Shown: piece after piece, positions 50,101-61,357 of the stretch
Position numbering within the stretch: the first letter of the stretch is position 1
Layout: each line of letters opens with the position of its first letter
From: Larimichthys crocea
Taxonomy: Eukaryota; Chordata; Actinopteri; Sciaenidae
NCBI RefSeq assembly: GCF_000972845.2
Contig: NC_040011.1
Location: forward strand, 22,867,062 to 22,931,061
DNA: 64,000 nt
Reading direction: 5' to 3'
Translations under genes and position numbers: made by a program
Notes under the pieces: model-generated
Told to the model about the DNA's origin: nothing
Database searches by the model: none
What the model saw: only the letters and a program-made list of their open reading frames with translations

Positions 50101-53100
50101 TAGGAAATAAAGCATGCCCTATCTCAACTTTTTAAATTCTCTTTTGTCCTGAGTCCAGGCCAGAGCTTAAAGACTTGTTTCACAAAGGTAGACATGTCTT
50201 GACAATATTTGATATCAAAAGTTTAAATTGCTTCCTTCATGCTGTCAAACTTTCTTGGGGTCCTGCTCTGTTTGAAAACAGAAACTTTTTATCTGCTTCT
50301 GATTTACTCTGAAACCTGGAAAGATTAGACAGGCCTGTACAGTAGTCTACAACAACAATTTTGGGTTGCAAGGAAAATTACTTTGGAAATTTGGGTCCAC
50401 TGAGAGAGTTTGGAAACCACTGAAGCGTTGTATCTGTTCCACAGGATGGTGTGCAGGATTGCGTATCTGCATACTACGACCCTGAATATATAATGGTCAA
50501 CATCCAGCCTCTCTTTTCTACACTGAAACTGCTTTGTGTGGTAAATAGCAGCCTTCAGACCTCAGCAACTTAACACATGCACACACAACACTCTGGCTGA
50601 GCAGTGATGTGGAAAAGAATTTCTCCTGGTGGTACACCAGCTTTTCTGTATACTCCCTTAGAGCCTGCACACATCCTACGAGGTGCCAATCATGCCATAT
50701 TTGACCATGTCAGAGCCTTACCAGGAGCTGTGATTGACAGGTCTATTTCTATGAAGAGGTGTGGTCTCGGAGAGTCAAGCTGGGTTGTATTATGGAGGGA
50801 CGTACTTAATAAGATCTACAGCGGGGAAAGTGCCTGCCCTTTAGGTCCAATTTCCCCTTTGGCATAATACTGCCATTGAGGGCGATGGAAATGGAATCGT
50901 ACCTCTCGCAGAGTTCGAAATTGAAATGTTAAAGACCAAGCAGAGTGGGAAAAGAAATGATTGAAATCTACTGAGGTTTTTAAAGAACAAGAAAGCAAAG
51001 ACAGTTCTGGTTGTCAGTTTTAAAACAATTTTCTATTTCCTCTCTTGCACATTTGTTTTCATTTTTACCACTTAACACCCTCCTTCTCTGACATTTTTTC
51101 CCTTATCCGTTCTTACTCGTTGCTTTCACTTTTAAAGCACCCCTCAAAACTGTACAAGAACACCCCCAGTTTCAAAGACCTGGAAGAACAAACGCATTAA
51201 AAAAAAAGATGAAAAGGGAGAGATTCAATGATCCAACCCTGTAAGTCTTTGACACATTTCTAGAACCCTATGCTTGAGCGTAAGCCCAAAATCAACAACA
51301 GATAAGCCTTTTCTGTGTCCCCTTTCTTTGATCTAGTCCCCCGCCCCCCCTCGCTTCCAGCATGGGGGGGATAAGGGGAAGGAGAGGGGTTACTCTAAGC
51401 TTCCTGTTCAGGACCCCCCCCTGCTTTGGATTTGAGGGCTGGAGACCCTGGAGGGAGGAGAGGGAGGAGTGCAGGGTCCCTGCTATGCAGATGCCCTCAA
51501 ACTTTCCATCATGGCCTGATTCATTCACTGTAATAGGCGCAGCCAGTAACATGATTATTAAAATCATTTAAAGGAACCTGATACAGAACTGCCATCATCT
51601 GTCCTGAACAGCATTCATTTATTTGAGCTATCAGACAAGACTTCATTTTGTTTGGTATGAACATCCTCTGGCAGGTCTTATATATGCCGATACAACACTT
51701 ACTCGGCAGTCATACCACTGGATGCCACAGAAGCTTCATTCACTGTGTATTTGACTAGTCCATTCTTCTGACATTGACATCCAACCATCCTGGTTCTCCA
51801 TCCCAACCATGTCTGTGCATTAGGTTTTGGCAAATGTAATTTATTTGGGATTGTCATGCTCATGAGGCATTTCAACAGATAATATATGATTCTAAAGGCC
51901 AAGACCACTCAAATTATCATAATGTTTTCATTACCTGTTGAACTTGTTGTCCCCCTTTTTGTGCTTTATGTATGTCTACATCTGTGTATGTGCATTGAGA
52001 GCCATATATGTGGCAAATAAAGTGATTCTCACAGAAGTGACATAAATCCTTAAGTCATTTACTATGAAATCATACGATTTATCTCAGCCTTAAAATAGTA
52101 AATACATCTAACTTCTTTACTTCTTCTATCTATGCTAAACGGTTCAAGTGTAAAATGCAAGTGCTGTTTTTGCACAAGGTAGAAAAGAAGATGAAGAGGG
52201 AGCAACATGAGGTCAGCCCCTTTATGGAGGTAATCAGAGTTTTCTTCCTGTCTATTCTCCCCCTATTCACACAGCCTGGCCTTCATTCCCAAAGTGAAAC
52301 TGGACACCGAGGGTTTTGTTATGGGTTTACAGCTCCAGAGGACAAGGAGACAAACAAGACGGTGCAGAAAAACAAGGCTGCTGTTCCCCTGGCGTTGTAG
52401 CGTGGCTGTAAAACAGACACTAAAGTTGAAGAAATAGTTTACAGAAAACACAAGATGTGATTTTTCCTGCGTCTCCCTTGTTTGATTGAGATAGTGGTGT
52501 GTTTGCTGAGTCATGTGTTAAGACTAATTAAACTAGTTTGTGAGGTTATACAATTGACATGCTCAACCACAGTGGAAAAAGAGCCAAGGTTGTGGGTAGA
52601 TGTCATGTCTCCAAATGGGAAACTACTGAAATGGTCCATGCACTTTTAAAGCAAGTGAGTTAAACGTCAGAATGTGATTTAAAGCAAAGAAAAGGTTGGA
52701 CACATTCTTCTGATTGTAAATCATTGAAGATAGGGGAATCAGCTAAATGACTGAATTGTGAATGAGAGCAGACTTCCAACCACCATATTCTGTTTATTTA
52801 CCTACTAATAATAAATGAACCAGCATAAATGCATAACCATCTTCATTAGTGTATCATCACCTGAAAGTAAGAATCATTGCGTTTTTGTTACCTCCCCCAT
52901 GGAGTTCACCATGTTAAACTGCCATCTTTCTACAGTAGCCCAGAAGAGACAAACTAAAGACTGGTTCTACATTGGGCCTATTATGTTTTCGCAAGTTTCA
53001 CAGCCACCATAGTTTCTCCTTTGCGCTTGGTTGAGACTGGTGTTTGGGGTTTCAGTTGGTTGCATTCTGCAATCTCACCACTAGATGTCACTAAACCCTA

Positions 53101-54000
53101 CACGCTAGTTCTTTAAGACCTAGAGTAGACTCGTTAATTAGCCTGCCAATTTGTTTCCCTTTTTTTTAATATTCATATCAAACATCTTACCACTCTTGCA
53201 ACCGGCCACATCAACATTTTGTATGCAGCAAAATCAGTTAATTTCAGTGTAACCTCGACAATCAATGGATCTGTTCAAGTAAATATGGCTTTTATGTGGT
53301 GTGAAGAAGAGCCAGAGAAACTCAAACAAAGGAGTCTACATTAGCTCGTGCTGCAATAGACAGTTATGAGACTGGAGTCAGTGGTACAATTGTATATCTG
53401 TAATAAACTGTCTGAACTGTTAATGAACATGCTAAATAGCTTGCTAAACAGCAGTTAGAAAGGTAGCTTAGACTCAAACATACTCCAAGCAAGCTAGCTA
53501 TATTATTTGGTTAGGTCATTTTCTGGCCTGACAGGGACTATTATTAGTCATTCTTAGTATTAATTTGTCAGTCAAATAATTTGTAGCTTGCATGAAGGTA
53601 CAATACTATTAGATAACCAATGACATGGCTTTTAAGGAAACATGAAACCCTCTCTGAAATTATTTAAGGAGTGTTGAGAGTGCAAAAAGTTTGAATATAA
53701 GTACTCTGACTATATAGGAAATGACCTCATGCTCTTTAAGGAAACTCATATTTTCTTATTATATACAGGCAGGCTCAGATAATATTTTCATTAAAAAGAG
53801 TATCCTCACATCGGCTCCTAAACTGATCCCAGACCCAGTAGAAAACTCACACCAGGCCTGAATATTTGGAGGGAACACAGGGCTTTAACAGGATCAAAAC
53901 CAACCTGATCAAAAACCCCTCAAAGGCCAAAACATCTCAGCAAGCCCACCTGTCTGTCGACCACACAGCAGATTCAAAGGTCCACTGATAGTGTAGGAGA
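47156..54000. other. Intergenic desert, one notable CNE-like block
   Basis: AT-rich sequence without genes. The block at about 50.59-50.92 kb is non-repetitive and holds an exact PBX/MEIS-type motif (50731-50740). GC-rich low-complexity sequence lies at about 51.34-51.48 kb. Poly-A/T runs occur at 48766-48808 and 49021-49029. No RNA gene was recognised. Confidence 0.45.
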
Positions 54001-54760
54001 CTAAGCCTATCTATCTGTGTCTGCGGAGGTTCTTAACAGTGGGGGGTCATCAGGAAAGGAAGGAGGAGGAGAGGGTTTGGAGGGTCGAAGGGTGAGCAAA
54101 CCGGCAACTGGGAGGTTAACCATCGTACTAGGGGAATGGAGGCTTTGGGGTGGGAGGCGTTCTTCCATCCGTTGACTGGCTGAGTGATGTAAAAAAAAAA
54201 AAGAAAGTCCCTCATGACCCCCGCCCTCTTTGCCCCCCAGCCGAGAAGAGCCAGGCGGGACTAAAGCCCCCCATTGTTGTCCCCTCACATAGGATCACCA
54301 AGGCCCCGGCAGTGAGAGAGGGACAGGGGGTTGGAATAAGGATGGGGCTGGGGTGGGAGGGGGTGAGGATGGTGTGTGTGTGGTGGGGGGGTGGGGGGGT
54401 CAGCCTGCCAGCTCAAACACAATCGTGTGATAGGACTTGGCCCTATCTAATCAAGGGCAAGAGGTCACTTCCGAACAACTGGGCAATAAAAGATTATTTC
54501 TAGCCACATAACAGAGGAGCCATTGGAGGGGGGAGAGAGGCGAAAGAGAGGGAGAGGGAGAAGGGAAGAAGGGAGGGAGTGAGAGAGCAGAGGGGGGAAG
54601 GGTGGCTGTCTGTGAGGAGAGGAAGTGAATTGAAAAAAGCCAGCAGACGGGAACCATCTGTCTGGATGCATAGTCTAATCTCAAAAAAAGAGGGAATGAA
54701 GGGGGGAGGAAAGGGGTAGATAAAGAAAGAGCAAGCTTCCTCTTTTTCCATGCAAACAAA
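54001..54760. repeat. Purine-rich, G-run low-complexity region
   Basis: A G/A-biased plus strand with repeated runs of three or more G (54320-54402) and an almost pure purine tract (54524-54604). The open frames of about 110 residues on both strands come from this bias. Such DNA can form G-quadruplex or triplex structures. Confidence 0.6.
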
Positions 54761-57700
54761 TACACACACAAATCCATCTATCAATCCATATATCTCTCAT
54801 TCTTGTTATCTATCTAATGTGCATATGAGATGCTTTTTGTTGTCCTTGGTTGAGATATCAAAGGGAAAAACAGAACAAAAGTGGTTGTAGGGGGGCTGGA
54901 ATGCAGTAAACACACAAAAACTGTCCCCTGGGGCTGTTAAAAGAGGAACAAGGACGTGATCTTGTCAGGGTTAGGCTATGCGAGAAAAAGTTCAAGCAGC
55001 TCTGTGCTAACATATGACATGACAGTATGTATCAGAAGTGTTTAGCAACATGAAAGTTGGGTTGTTGTGGACTTTTCAGACAAGGTTTTTTTATTTGATT
55101 TGATTTTTGTGTACAGCAGCCTCTTAGCTAAACCTTTTGGTAGCTTATGAAACCATTCTGAGCACATTTGGGGATCAAATCTAACGACTCTTGACAACTG
55201 GCTGCTTCAAGCAACAGTCTCCACTATGAGCAACACTGAGACAAACACCCCACTGATTTAATTAGCAAGCAGAATACAAAATCACAAGCTGGTCTATGGG
55301 GGCCTGTGAGGGCTGGCAAAGGCTTTTGCGCTAACTTTGCAGGAAGGAAGTGACACTTGGAATACTGATGAGTCAATCGCACTGATGAAATAGGAGCCAT
55401 TGATCAAGAGCAAATCTCGTCTGAAGCCTAAATAACGCCTGCCCATTAATTACAAAAGGGAGCCAACTGAATGATTGCCAAGGGTCGAGGAATTGTATTG
55501 ATCCATGGGTCTCCTCCTCCTTCTCATCATCATCATACCCTCCAACTGGCCTTTGTCCATAAAATGGCAGACAAAGACAACAGGAAGGAAGCTCAAAGAA
55601 GAATGTGGTATCAGATAGCTAGTAATACTGCATAGACACATAGCAGGTTAAGAGAGGGGGTGTGAAAGTTTTACACTTAAGTTCCTGTGGGTGGGTGGGT
55701 GTGTGTACCCAGGAGCAAATGCTCAAGAGGCTCGACCCAATGAAACACCTTTGTCTTGAATAGCCCTTGACACCTGATAAAACACTGGGTTGTCCCTACA
55801 GGCTCTTTATGGCTCCTGAGGAGGAAGGAGGCCGCTAAACGACTGTCTGTCCACTGACACACCACTCATCTGACAACATGTGTTGTATGTTGATCCAAAT
55901 TACATAAAGCTATTATTTTGCTTTGGAGATATCAGTCACTCAGATTTCTGACTTCAGTCAAATACAAGATCAATTTTAAATTTGTTTGTGCTGCTCAAAG
56001 CACTGTAAATCTTGAAACTGAACAACATGTCTTCCCAGAGACAATTCCCCAGTTATTCTGGATAATCCAGACTTGCTGTCAACAGTTTTCATAGTTTCAA
56101 AAACTAGAGAGTAGTTCCACATGAAAACTGTTGACAGTGAGGTCTGTTGATTATTCATGGTAACCAGGACATCTTTTCTGCAAAGACACTTTAAGGGTAA
56201 TTTCTCAATGTGGTGAGCACCACAAACAAAATTCCACTCATCTCCATTGTTTTGGGCTTGAGGCAGAAATCTCAAAACTTTGGCGAATAAAACCAAAAGC
56301 ATCAAGATGGTAGTTTTTTTTTTTTTGTTATTAACTTTTTAGAAGGAACAGTTTGCTAAACTGCTGCAGTCAGATTAAAGTGTATTTGTAAGGAAATATC
56401 TTTTAGGGCATCCATCAATGGGATTTTCCAGATCACAGAACAGTACTGTACCATTGCTGTAGTCAAAGAACTGCAACTTTCAATCAAGTTTTTGTTCATC
56501 AGTCAGTGGCTACTTGGACCTTTTAGGCTTTTTTATAATCATATCTGTTTGTTGAAAATATCTCCAGGTTGGTGGGATTTTCAAGTTAAAATTTGCGGAT
56601 TGCATGTTCCTTGGTGGGTTTAGAAAATTCTCCAAACCAGACCTTTTCAAAACCTGTTATATAAACTCTCAAAGGCATCTTTTCTTATTTACGAAGACAT
56701 TTACACTTCGGATATACAAGGTTTTCACCTGACAACAGCAGTATTTTGAACACAGTGAATTATAGCAGTGACTTTATCAGGCCCTGTGCTCAAATGTTTT
56801 ATAGCTATCTAATATTTTTTTAATGTCATTTTAATCCTGTGGAGGCCGAGTGTGGATGTTGGAGTGGTTTCTAAACACATCAACCCTTACATGTTGCTCC
56901 AGCACACAGAGATCATCCAAAACTGAATATCTGAGGAGATAGCTTCCATAAACTTTGGTCATCATGCTGATGTCCAAAAAAGCCGCCTTTCCTCTCCAAA
57001 ATCCACCACCCCCACGTTTCCCCTGATTGCTAATTTCTATTTATATGCCATGAGGGGAAATAATGAAAACCAGATGAGGAGGCGGAGGAAAGCTGAAGCA
57101 GGCCTTTTGGTGATGAATGCTGTGGAGGAGGATGACTGTTTATAGAGTATCCTGCTCCATCGCGGCTGTGCCGGCAGCGGTGCCCTGGCTAAGAAAAGGA
57201 CTGCCCCGGTAGGATGTGTGGGTTGGAGGTTCCACCATGACTCACTTGGTAGTCATGCGTGTTTGCACTTGTATGGCCCCAAAAAACCCAAAGCTGCAGC
57301 AAGGGACCCGCCAAGCCTGACAACTCCAAATAGAATTACGTGGGTGTGTGGAGCAGCTAAATTTACTCTGAAACAAGTGCAAAGAGGAGGGGCAGGTTGT
57401 GACCATTTATACCATTGAATTACTTAATACTGACTCAGATTTCACTTTTTTCACAGTGGAGTGGTAGTCCAGTGATGAGTAACCTGTGACGCAGTTATAG
57501 AGCAGTTCACGTGGCAAGGTGACTGAAAAGTGAAAGAAACTATTCATAGGCCTTAAAATGTTATTTTAGACACCTCCGCCGATCAGATCACAGATTTAGA
57601 TTCACGTTAAGGACTTCACAGAGCCAAGTTCTGGAAATGGTGGGAGTAGGATCTGTTTCCTTATTTGGCTTAGGCTGGAAAATATCAAGTAAACACTGTC

Positions 57701-59062
57701 TTCCTGTTCACTGCCTTCTGAATACAGTTTAGATCTTTTCCACCCCCCCTCATCCGTACAGGGGAACTATAGTGAAACCTGAAAAAAGGCCTCCTATTGT
57801 CTGCTATCATTCAGGAGCCAGGAGCAAATGGGGCTCAGATTGCAGCTCTGAAAGGTAACAGGAAATTGACAAATCGCTAATCCACTCTTAACTATTCAGG
57901 GTAACAAAAGGTACATTCCACCAAAAAAAAAGAAAAAAAGAAAATTGCACATTAAGTACAGATTCAGAGGGATGGTTGATTTAATGCAAACTGCTGACAA
58001 ACTGGAATAAGGCTGCACGTATGTCAGTTGTAGTGAAAGCCCAGTCAGCTAAACAACAAAAGCAACAAGATACTTGCTTTGTGCTAATGTTTACCATTAG
58101 CTTCTTATCTGTGATGCATTTAAACGTTTTACTCCCCCAAACTGCTGCAGCTTTCCCCATGTGGCTCAGGCTTATGTTAAATCAAGAGGTTCATATTCCA
58201 TTTTAGCAAATATCCTAGGCCTGTTGCACACAGCACCTGAGGCCACCATCATCACATGTAGCTGATTATTAACACGGTTGTGTTGTTTTCTTGCCAACAC
58301 TGCAGTTTTCCAAACCTAAGCCACAGTATATTTTCTTCTTTGTCCCAGAGAAATTCCTGGTCACAGTTTGTGTTTCCCCAACTGTTGGCATTTCTGGCTG
58401 ACCAACCAACTTTCAAAGTGATGATCTCATCCCCTGGGGGCCCGGAGGTGGAGGGCGGGGTGTGTGTGTGTCAGTGGGGGGGTCAGTGGACTTCCCAAGT
58501 GATAAATTCACTGACAAAAAGAGGCAGCCAAATGGGGGAGTGTGGGTCAGGGTGGGGGCTGGATTTGCCCCTGTCGTTGCCTTTAGTGCAGGAACCACGC
58601 CATAAAAGCCCAGCATTGATAGCCCCGGTTTATTATCTTTGAACAGGTGGCCCTGGCTACTCGTAATGGTCGCTCTCATTTCTCAAGGCACACACTGTTG
58701 GGCTCTACAATATGGAGACCATTTGGGAGTTTGAGGACATCCCGATCTAGCCGCGTTAAAGCCCAGGGAGTAAACTACAGTGCATAGTTTTGTGGTGACT
58801 TGTTGGCTGGTGAGTGGAGTGGGGGCTTTAGAAGGAGACTTACTTCCTGTGAGCATAACTCATGGAAACGTGGAGGCTCTGTTGATGCTAGCAGCTTTGG
58901 GGCTAATCATGTCAATGACCTGTATTGTTTAGCATTCAAGGTTGCCGAGGAGAATCGCAGCAAAGAAGCCTTCCAAGAATGTAAACAGTCACATTTTGAG
59001 CTACAAGCTGTTTCTACTCACTGCTGATTTTTTTTTTTACCAGGAATTCCACACCCTGCATG

Positions 59063-59063
<1 letters not shown>
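54761..59063. other. Intergenic, proximal 3' flank of spry1, CNE-like blocks
   Basis: No gene is supported. Candidate regulatory blocks are at about 55.24-55.52 kb (homeodomain-like 'cccattaattac', AP-1-like 'gatgagtcaat') and 56.98-57.36 kb. GT- and G-rich low-complexity sequence lies at 58.43-58.56 kb. Several frames here are artefacts of that composition. Confidence 0.45.
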
Positions 59064-59118
<55 letters not shown>

Positions 59119-59150
59119 CATACACACACACACACATGCATACACACACA
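59064..59150. repeat. (AC)n microsatellite
   Basis: An uninterrupted AC run of about 26 units (59064-59115) is followed by shorter AC blocks separated by 'atgcat'-type interruptions up to about 59150. It lies just beyond the predicted 3' end of spry1. The His/Thr- and Cys/Val-rich frames across it are products of the repeat. Confidence 0.95.
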
Positions 59151-59334
59151 GAAAACAGTGATTTGCTGTTCGCCAATGAACTCAAACTCATGAAACTGAT
59201 CCACATTCTCTTAAAATCAGCCATCAGTCACATCTTTCATTCCTCAAGCTGGTAACTGTTTCTCAACAGCCCAATCAAGACACCAGACAGTGCTATTTTT
59301 TCATTAATTAATATATTTTCTGCATTAAAGTTAA

Positions 59335-60213
59335 CATAGTTTTCTTTTGTGCCACCCTTTAATTTTTCAGTAAGTATTTGATATTTTGTTATATTCAGAC
59401 ATGAGTAAATTTAAGACTGTCTCTTGCAATAAATATCATAAAATAATAGAGCTTCACATAATAAATATTTTTTACAACAAAAAAAATGTTTTAACAGACA
59501 TTTTTTCTTTTAAAAAATAGCCAGAATTCCTCTTATGGATTTTGAGCATACAATTTGCACAAAATAAGGAAAAAAAACAAACAAAAAAAAAACATGGGAG
59601 AATTCCACAGAATGTGTATGAAGAGTTCAGATGGGTGGAAGGAGAGAAACATATCCAAGTGGAGAAAAAAAAAATACTATGAGATGGATGTGCTTTCGTT
59701 AATGCAACATGAGCATAGGAACCACGGTTTTAGTGTGGCAGCAACCGATATATTCAAACATACCTGCTTTGCTATGAATACCAGGTAACAGCTACATAAT
59801 TGCCCTATAGTAGATCGTCCTTCACAGATTTGGTGAGAGGCAGCTTCCCCGCCGGGCACACAGACCCAGAGGAAACTCTCTACCTAAAACGGAAGAAAAA
59901 CTTTTTCATATATATTTAAAAAATAGTGTTAATGAGGAGCTGAGGATAGACATAGAAACAGTTAAGGCAAACACTGGTCTGTAAAAACATGGTCCTGATC
60001 CAGAGAAAATAAAAAATAAAAATAATTGAGTGGTTTTCGTTACTCCTTTGCTTAGCTCCTTAGGGTTCCGCAGCGAGGAGGGGAGGCGGGTGGGAGGTGC
60101 TTAGAATGTTTGATAAACATTAATTTGTGACTATCATCATCATTATCATTGTCATCATAAGATCCACATCAAGAGTCTCCCGCACACACGCAATCACAAA
60201 CACACAGGGGCGA
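59335..60213 (-). other. spry1: Predicted spry1 3' UTR with AU-rich motifs and poly(A) signal
   Basis: Downstream of the stop codon the minus strand is AU-rich without coding potential. It contains ATTTA pentamers (plus-strand TAAAT) near 59406, 59431 and 59463, typical of unstable feedback-inhibitor mRNAs. No AATAAA occurs on the minus strand between the stop and about 58635. An ATTAAA variant is at 59363-59358, followed by a GU-rich stretch at about 59300-59270. This suggests cleavage near 59340 and a 3' UTR of roughly 870 nt. The site is inferred. Confidence 0.4.
59358..59363 (-). terminator. Candidate poly(A) signal ATTAAA for spry1
   Basis: Minus-strand ATTAAA, the commonest variant signal, lies about 850 nt after the stop codon with GU-rich sequence downstream. 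A canonical AATAAA appears only much farther on, at 58634-58629, and could serve a longer isoform. Confidence 0.35.
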
Positions 60214-61302
60214 TCAGGAAGGTTTTTCCTGGGTCTGTGGGGCCCAGCTCTCCAGTTTGCAATAGACAGTGTTGGAGTTCTTGCAGCGACAGCCGGGCCT
60301 GTTAACCCGGTCGTAGCAGCCCTGGCACGCCTTCAGACACCCCTTGACAGGTGGATAGCATAGCAGACAAGGGAAGAGTACCGACATTAATCCCATGCAC
60401 AGGAAACGAGAGCAGCAGTGGGAACGTGACAGCGAGCAGGGGTGGTCAGCACATGAGTCCCCCTCATCGTCATTGGAGCAGTGGTAGAAGATGCCTTTAA
60501 CCAGGCACATGCACGTGCCGTGCTCCAGTGCACTCTCAGCTGAGCAGAGGCACTGGCCATTACACGCCAGACATGAAGGCAGGCTCCTGGGAGCCGTGCA
60601 GTCACTGCACTTGCATTTCCCACAGCGCTCACAGATAAACTGGTGCCCGGCCGCAGCCACCACCCCATTGCCAGAGCCAGAAAAGTCTGATTTCCCTTTG
60701 CCCTGGGGCTTGAGTGGAGCCTCTGGTGGAGGCTGGTGGAAGTGAGGTCCCTGCTGGGGCTGTAAAAGGGCCTTGGGCTTGGGCTGAGTCCGAACTGGCC
60801 GCTCTGCTCTGTGGTGGTGCTGTAAGCTCATGCCAGGCCTGGTGGGGGGCGAGCGTGCCAAGAGTCCCTGCTCAGAGGAGGCACTGCTGTTGCTCCCTGA
60901 ACTGGCGGCACTTCCTGTGCTAGTGGAGCGGCTGAGTCCAGGCACCCGGGACCCACCATACTGCTGTCCCCCAGCCACAACCACCACGCCACCCCCGACG
61001 TGATGGTGGTGACCTGAAGGCCGGTGCTCATAATTGTTGTTCACATTGACGAGGATAACCTCATGAGTCCTCTCCTGCTTGTCCTGGGGTCTGGGGGGCA
61101 TGCGGGGCGCAGGGGGCCTCCGTACCACCGAGGGCCCCTCGGTATACTCGTTGTTGGAGCGGATGGCCTTGATTTGGTCCAGAGAGAGAATGGCAGCATG
61201 CTGGAGCTCCCGCTCGTAATCCGACCTCTGCCGGCTCTCTAGGGAAGGCTGCTGGATCACCACTAATGAACCGCCGGGGCCATGTTGACTTTGGAGCTCC
61301 AT
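60214..61302 (-). CDS. spry1: Sprouty-1, inhibitor of receptor tyrosine kinase/ERK signalling
   Basis: This is a 362-residue Sprouty protein in one uninterrupted exon, from ATG at 61302-61300 to TGA at 60216-60214. Visible: the N-terminal block SLVVIQQPSLESRQR (12-26), the NEYTEGPSVV motif with Tyr53 at the position known in SPRY1 (phospho-site that recruits Cbl-type SH2 partners), a basic/proline segment (61-72), the serine-rich block LSRSTSTGSAASSGSNSS (123-140), and the C-terminal SPR domain (about 223-348) with 25 cysteines, including FICERCGKCKC and CLCYPPVKGCLK-like runs. From family knowledge, Sprouty proteins are palmitoylated, membrane-recruited feedback inhibitors of FGF/RET/VEGF-to-ERK signalling and are themselves induced by ERK. 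The N-terminus matches SPRY1 better than SPRY2 or SPRY4. It is about 40 residues longer than the ~319-residue mammalian protein, because of a His/Gly/Val-rich insert (97-122) and a Gln/Pro-rich linker (about 173-220). The SPR domain and Tyr53 are intact, so the gene looks functional. Confidence 0.95.
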   Translation of the reverse strand: MELQSQHGPGGSLVVIQQPSLESRQRSDYERELQHAAILSLDQIKAIRSNNEYTEGPSVVRRPPAPRMPPRPQDKQERTHEVILVNVNNNYEHRPSGHHHHVGGGVVVVAGGQQYGGSRVPGLSRSTSTGSAASSGSNSSASSEQGLLARSPPTRPGMSLQHHHRAERPVRTQPKPKALLQPQQGPHFHQPPPEAPLKPQGKGKSDFSGSGNGVVAAAGHQFICERCGKCKCSDCTAPRSLPSCLACNGQCLCSAESALEHGTCMCLVKGIFYHCSNDDEGDSCADHPCSLSRSHCCSRFLCMGLMSVLFPCLLCYPPVKGCLKACQGCYDRVNRPGCRCKNSNTVYCKLESWAPQTQEKPS

Positions 61303-61349
61303 CTGGGGGGATCACCACTTCCGACATTCACCGTGGACTTGGCATGCAT
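61263..61349 (-). other. Upstream ORF overlapping the spry1 start codon
   Basis: Just inside the predicted coding exon the minus strand has two close ATGs, at 61349-61347 and 61345-61343. The first opens a 28-codon frame, out of frame with spry1, that passes the spry1 ATG and stops at 61263. The second opens a five-codon frame (MPSPR, then stop). Both lie downstream of the predicted acceptor at 61358, so they would be in the mature leader if that acceptor is used. Such uORFs commonly lower translation of the main frame; that role here is inference. Confidence 0.45.
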
Positions 61350-61357
61350 CGGAAAAC

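Noticed and set aside
50604..50867. 87-residue frame MMWKRISPGG...
   Set aside because: It looks protein-like at first but matches no family I know, has no splice signals, and lies in a block better explained as regulatory DNA.
59018..59224. Cys/Val- and His/Thr-repeat peptides
   Set aside because: Translation of the (AC)n microsatellite.
60387..61327. Additional frames on both strands across the spry1 CDS
   Set aside because: Shadow frames of the GC-rich coding exon; the Sprouty frame accounts for the sequence.
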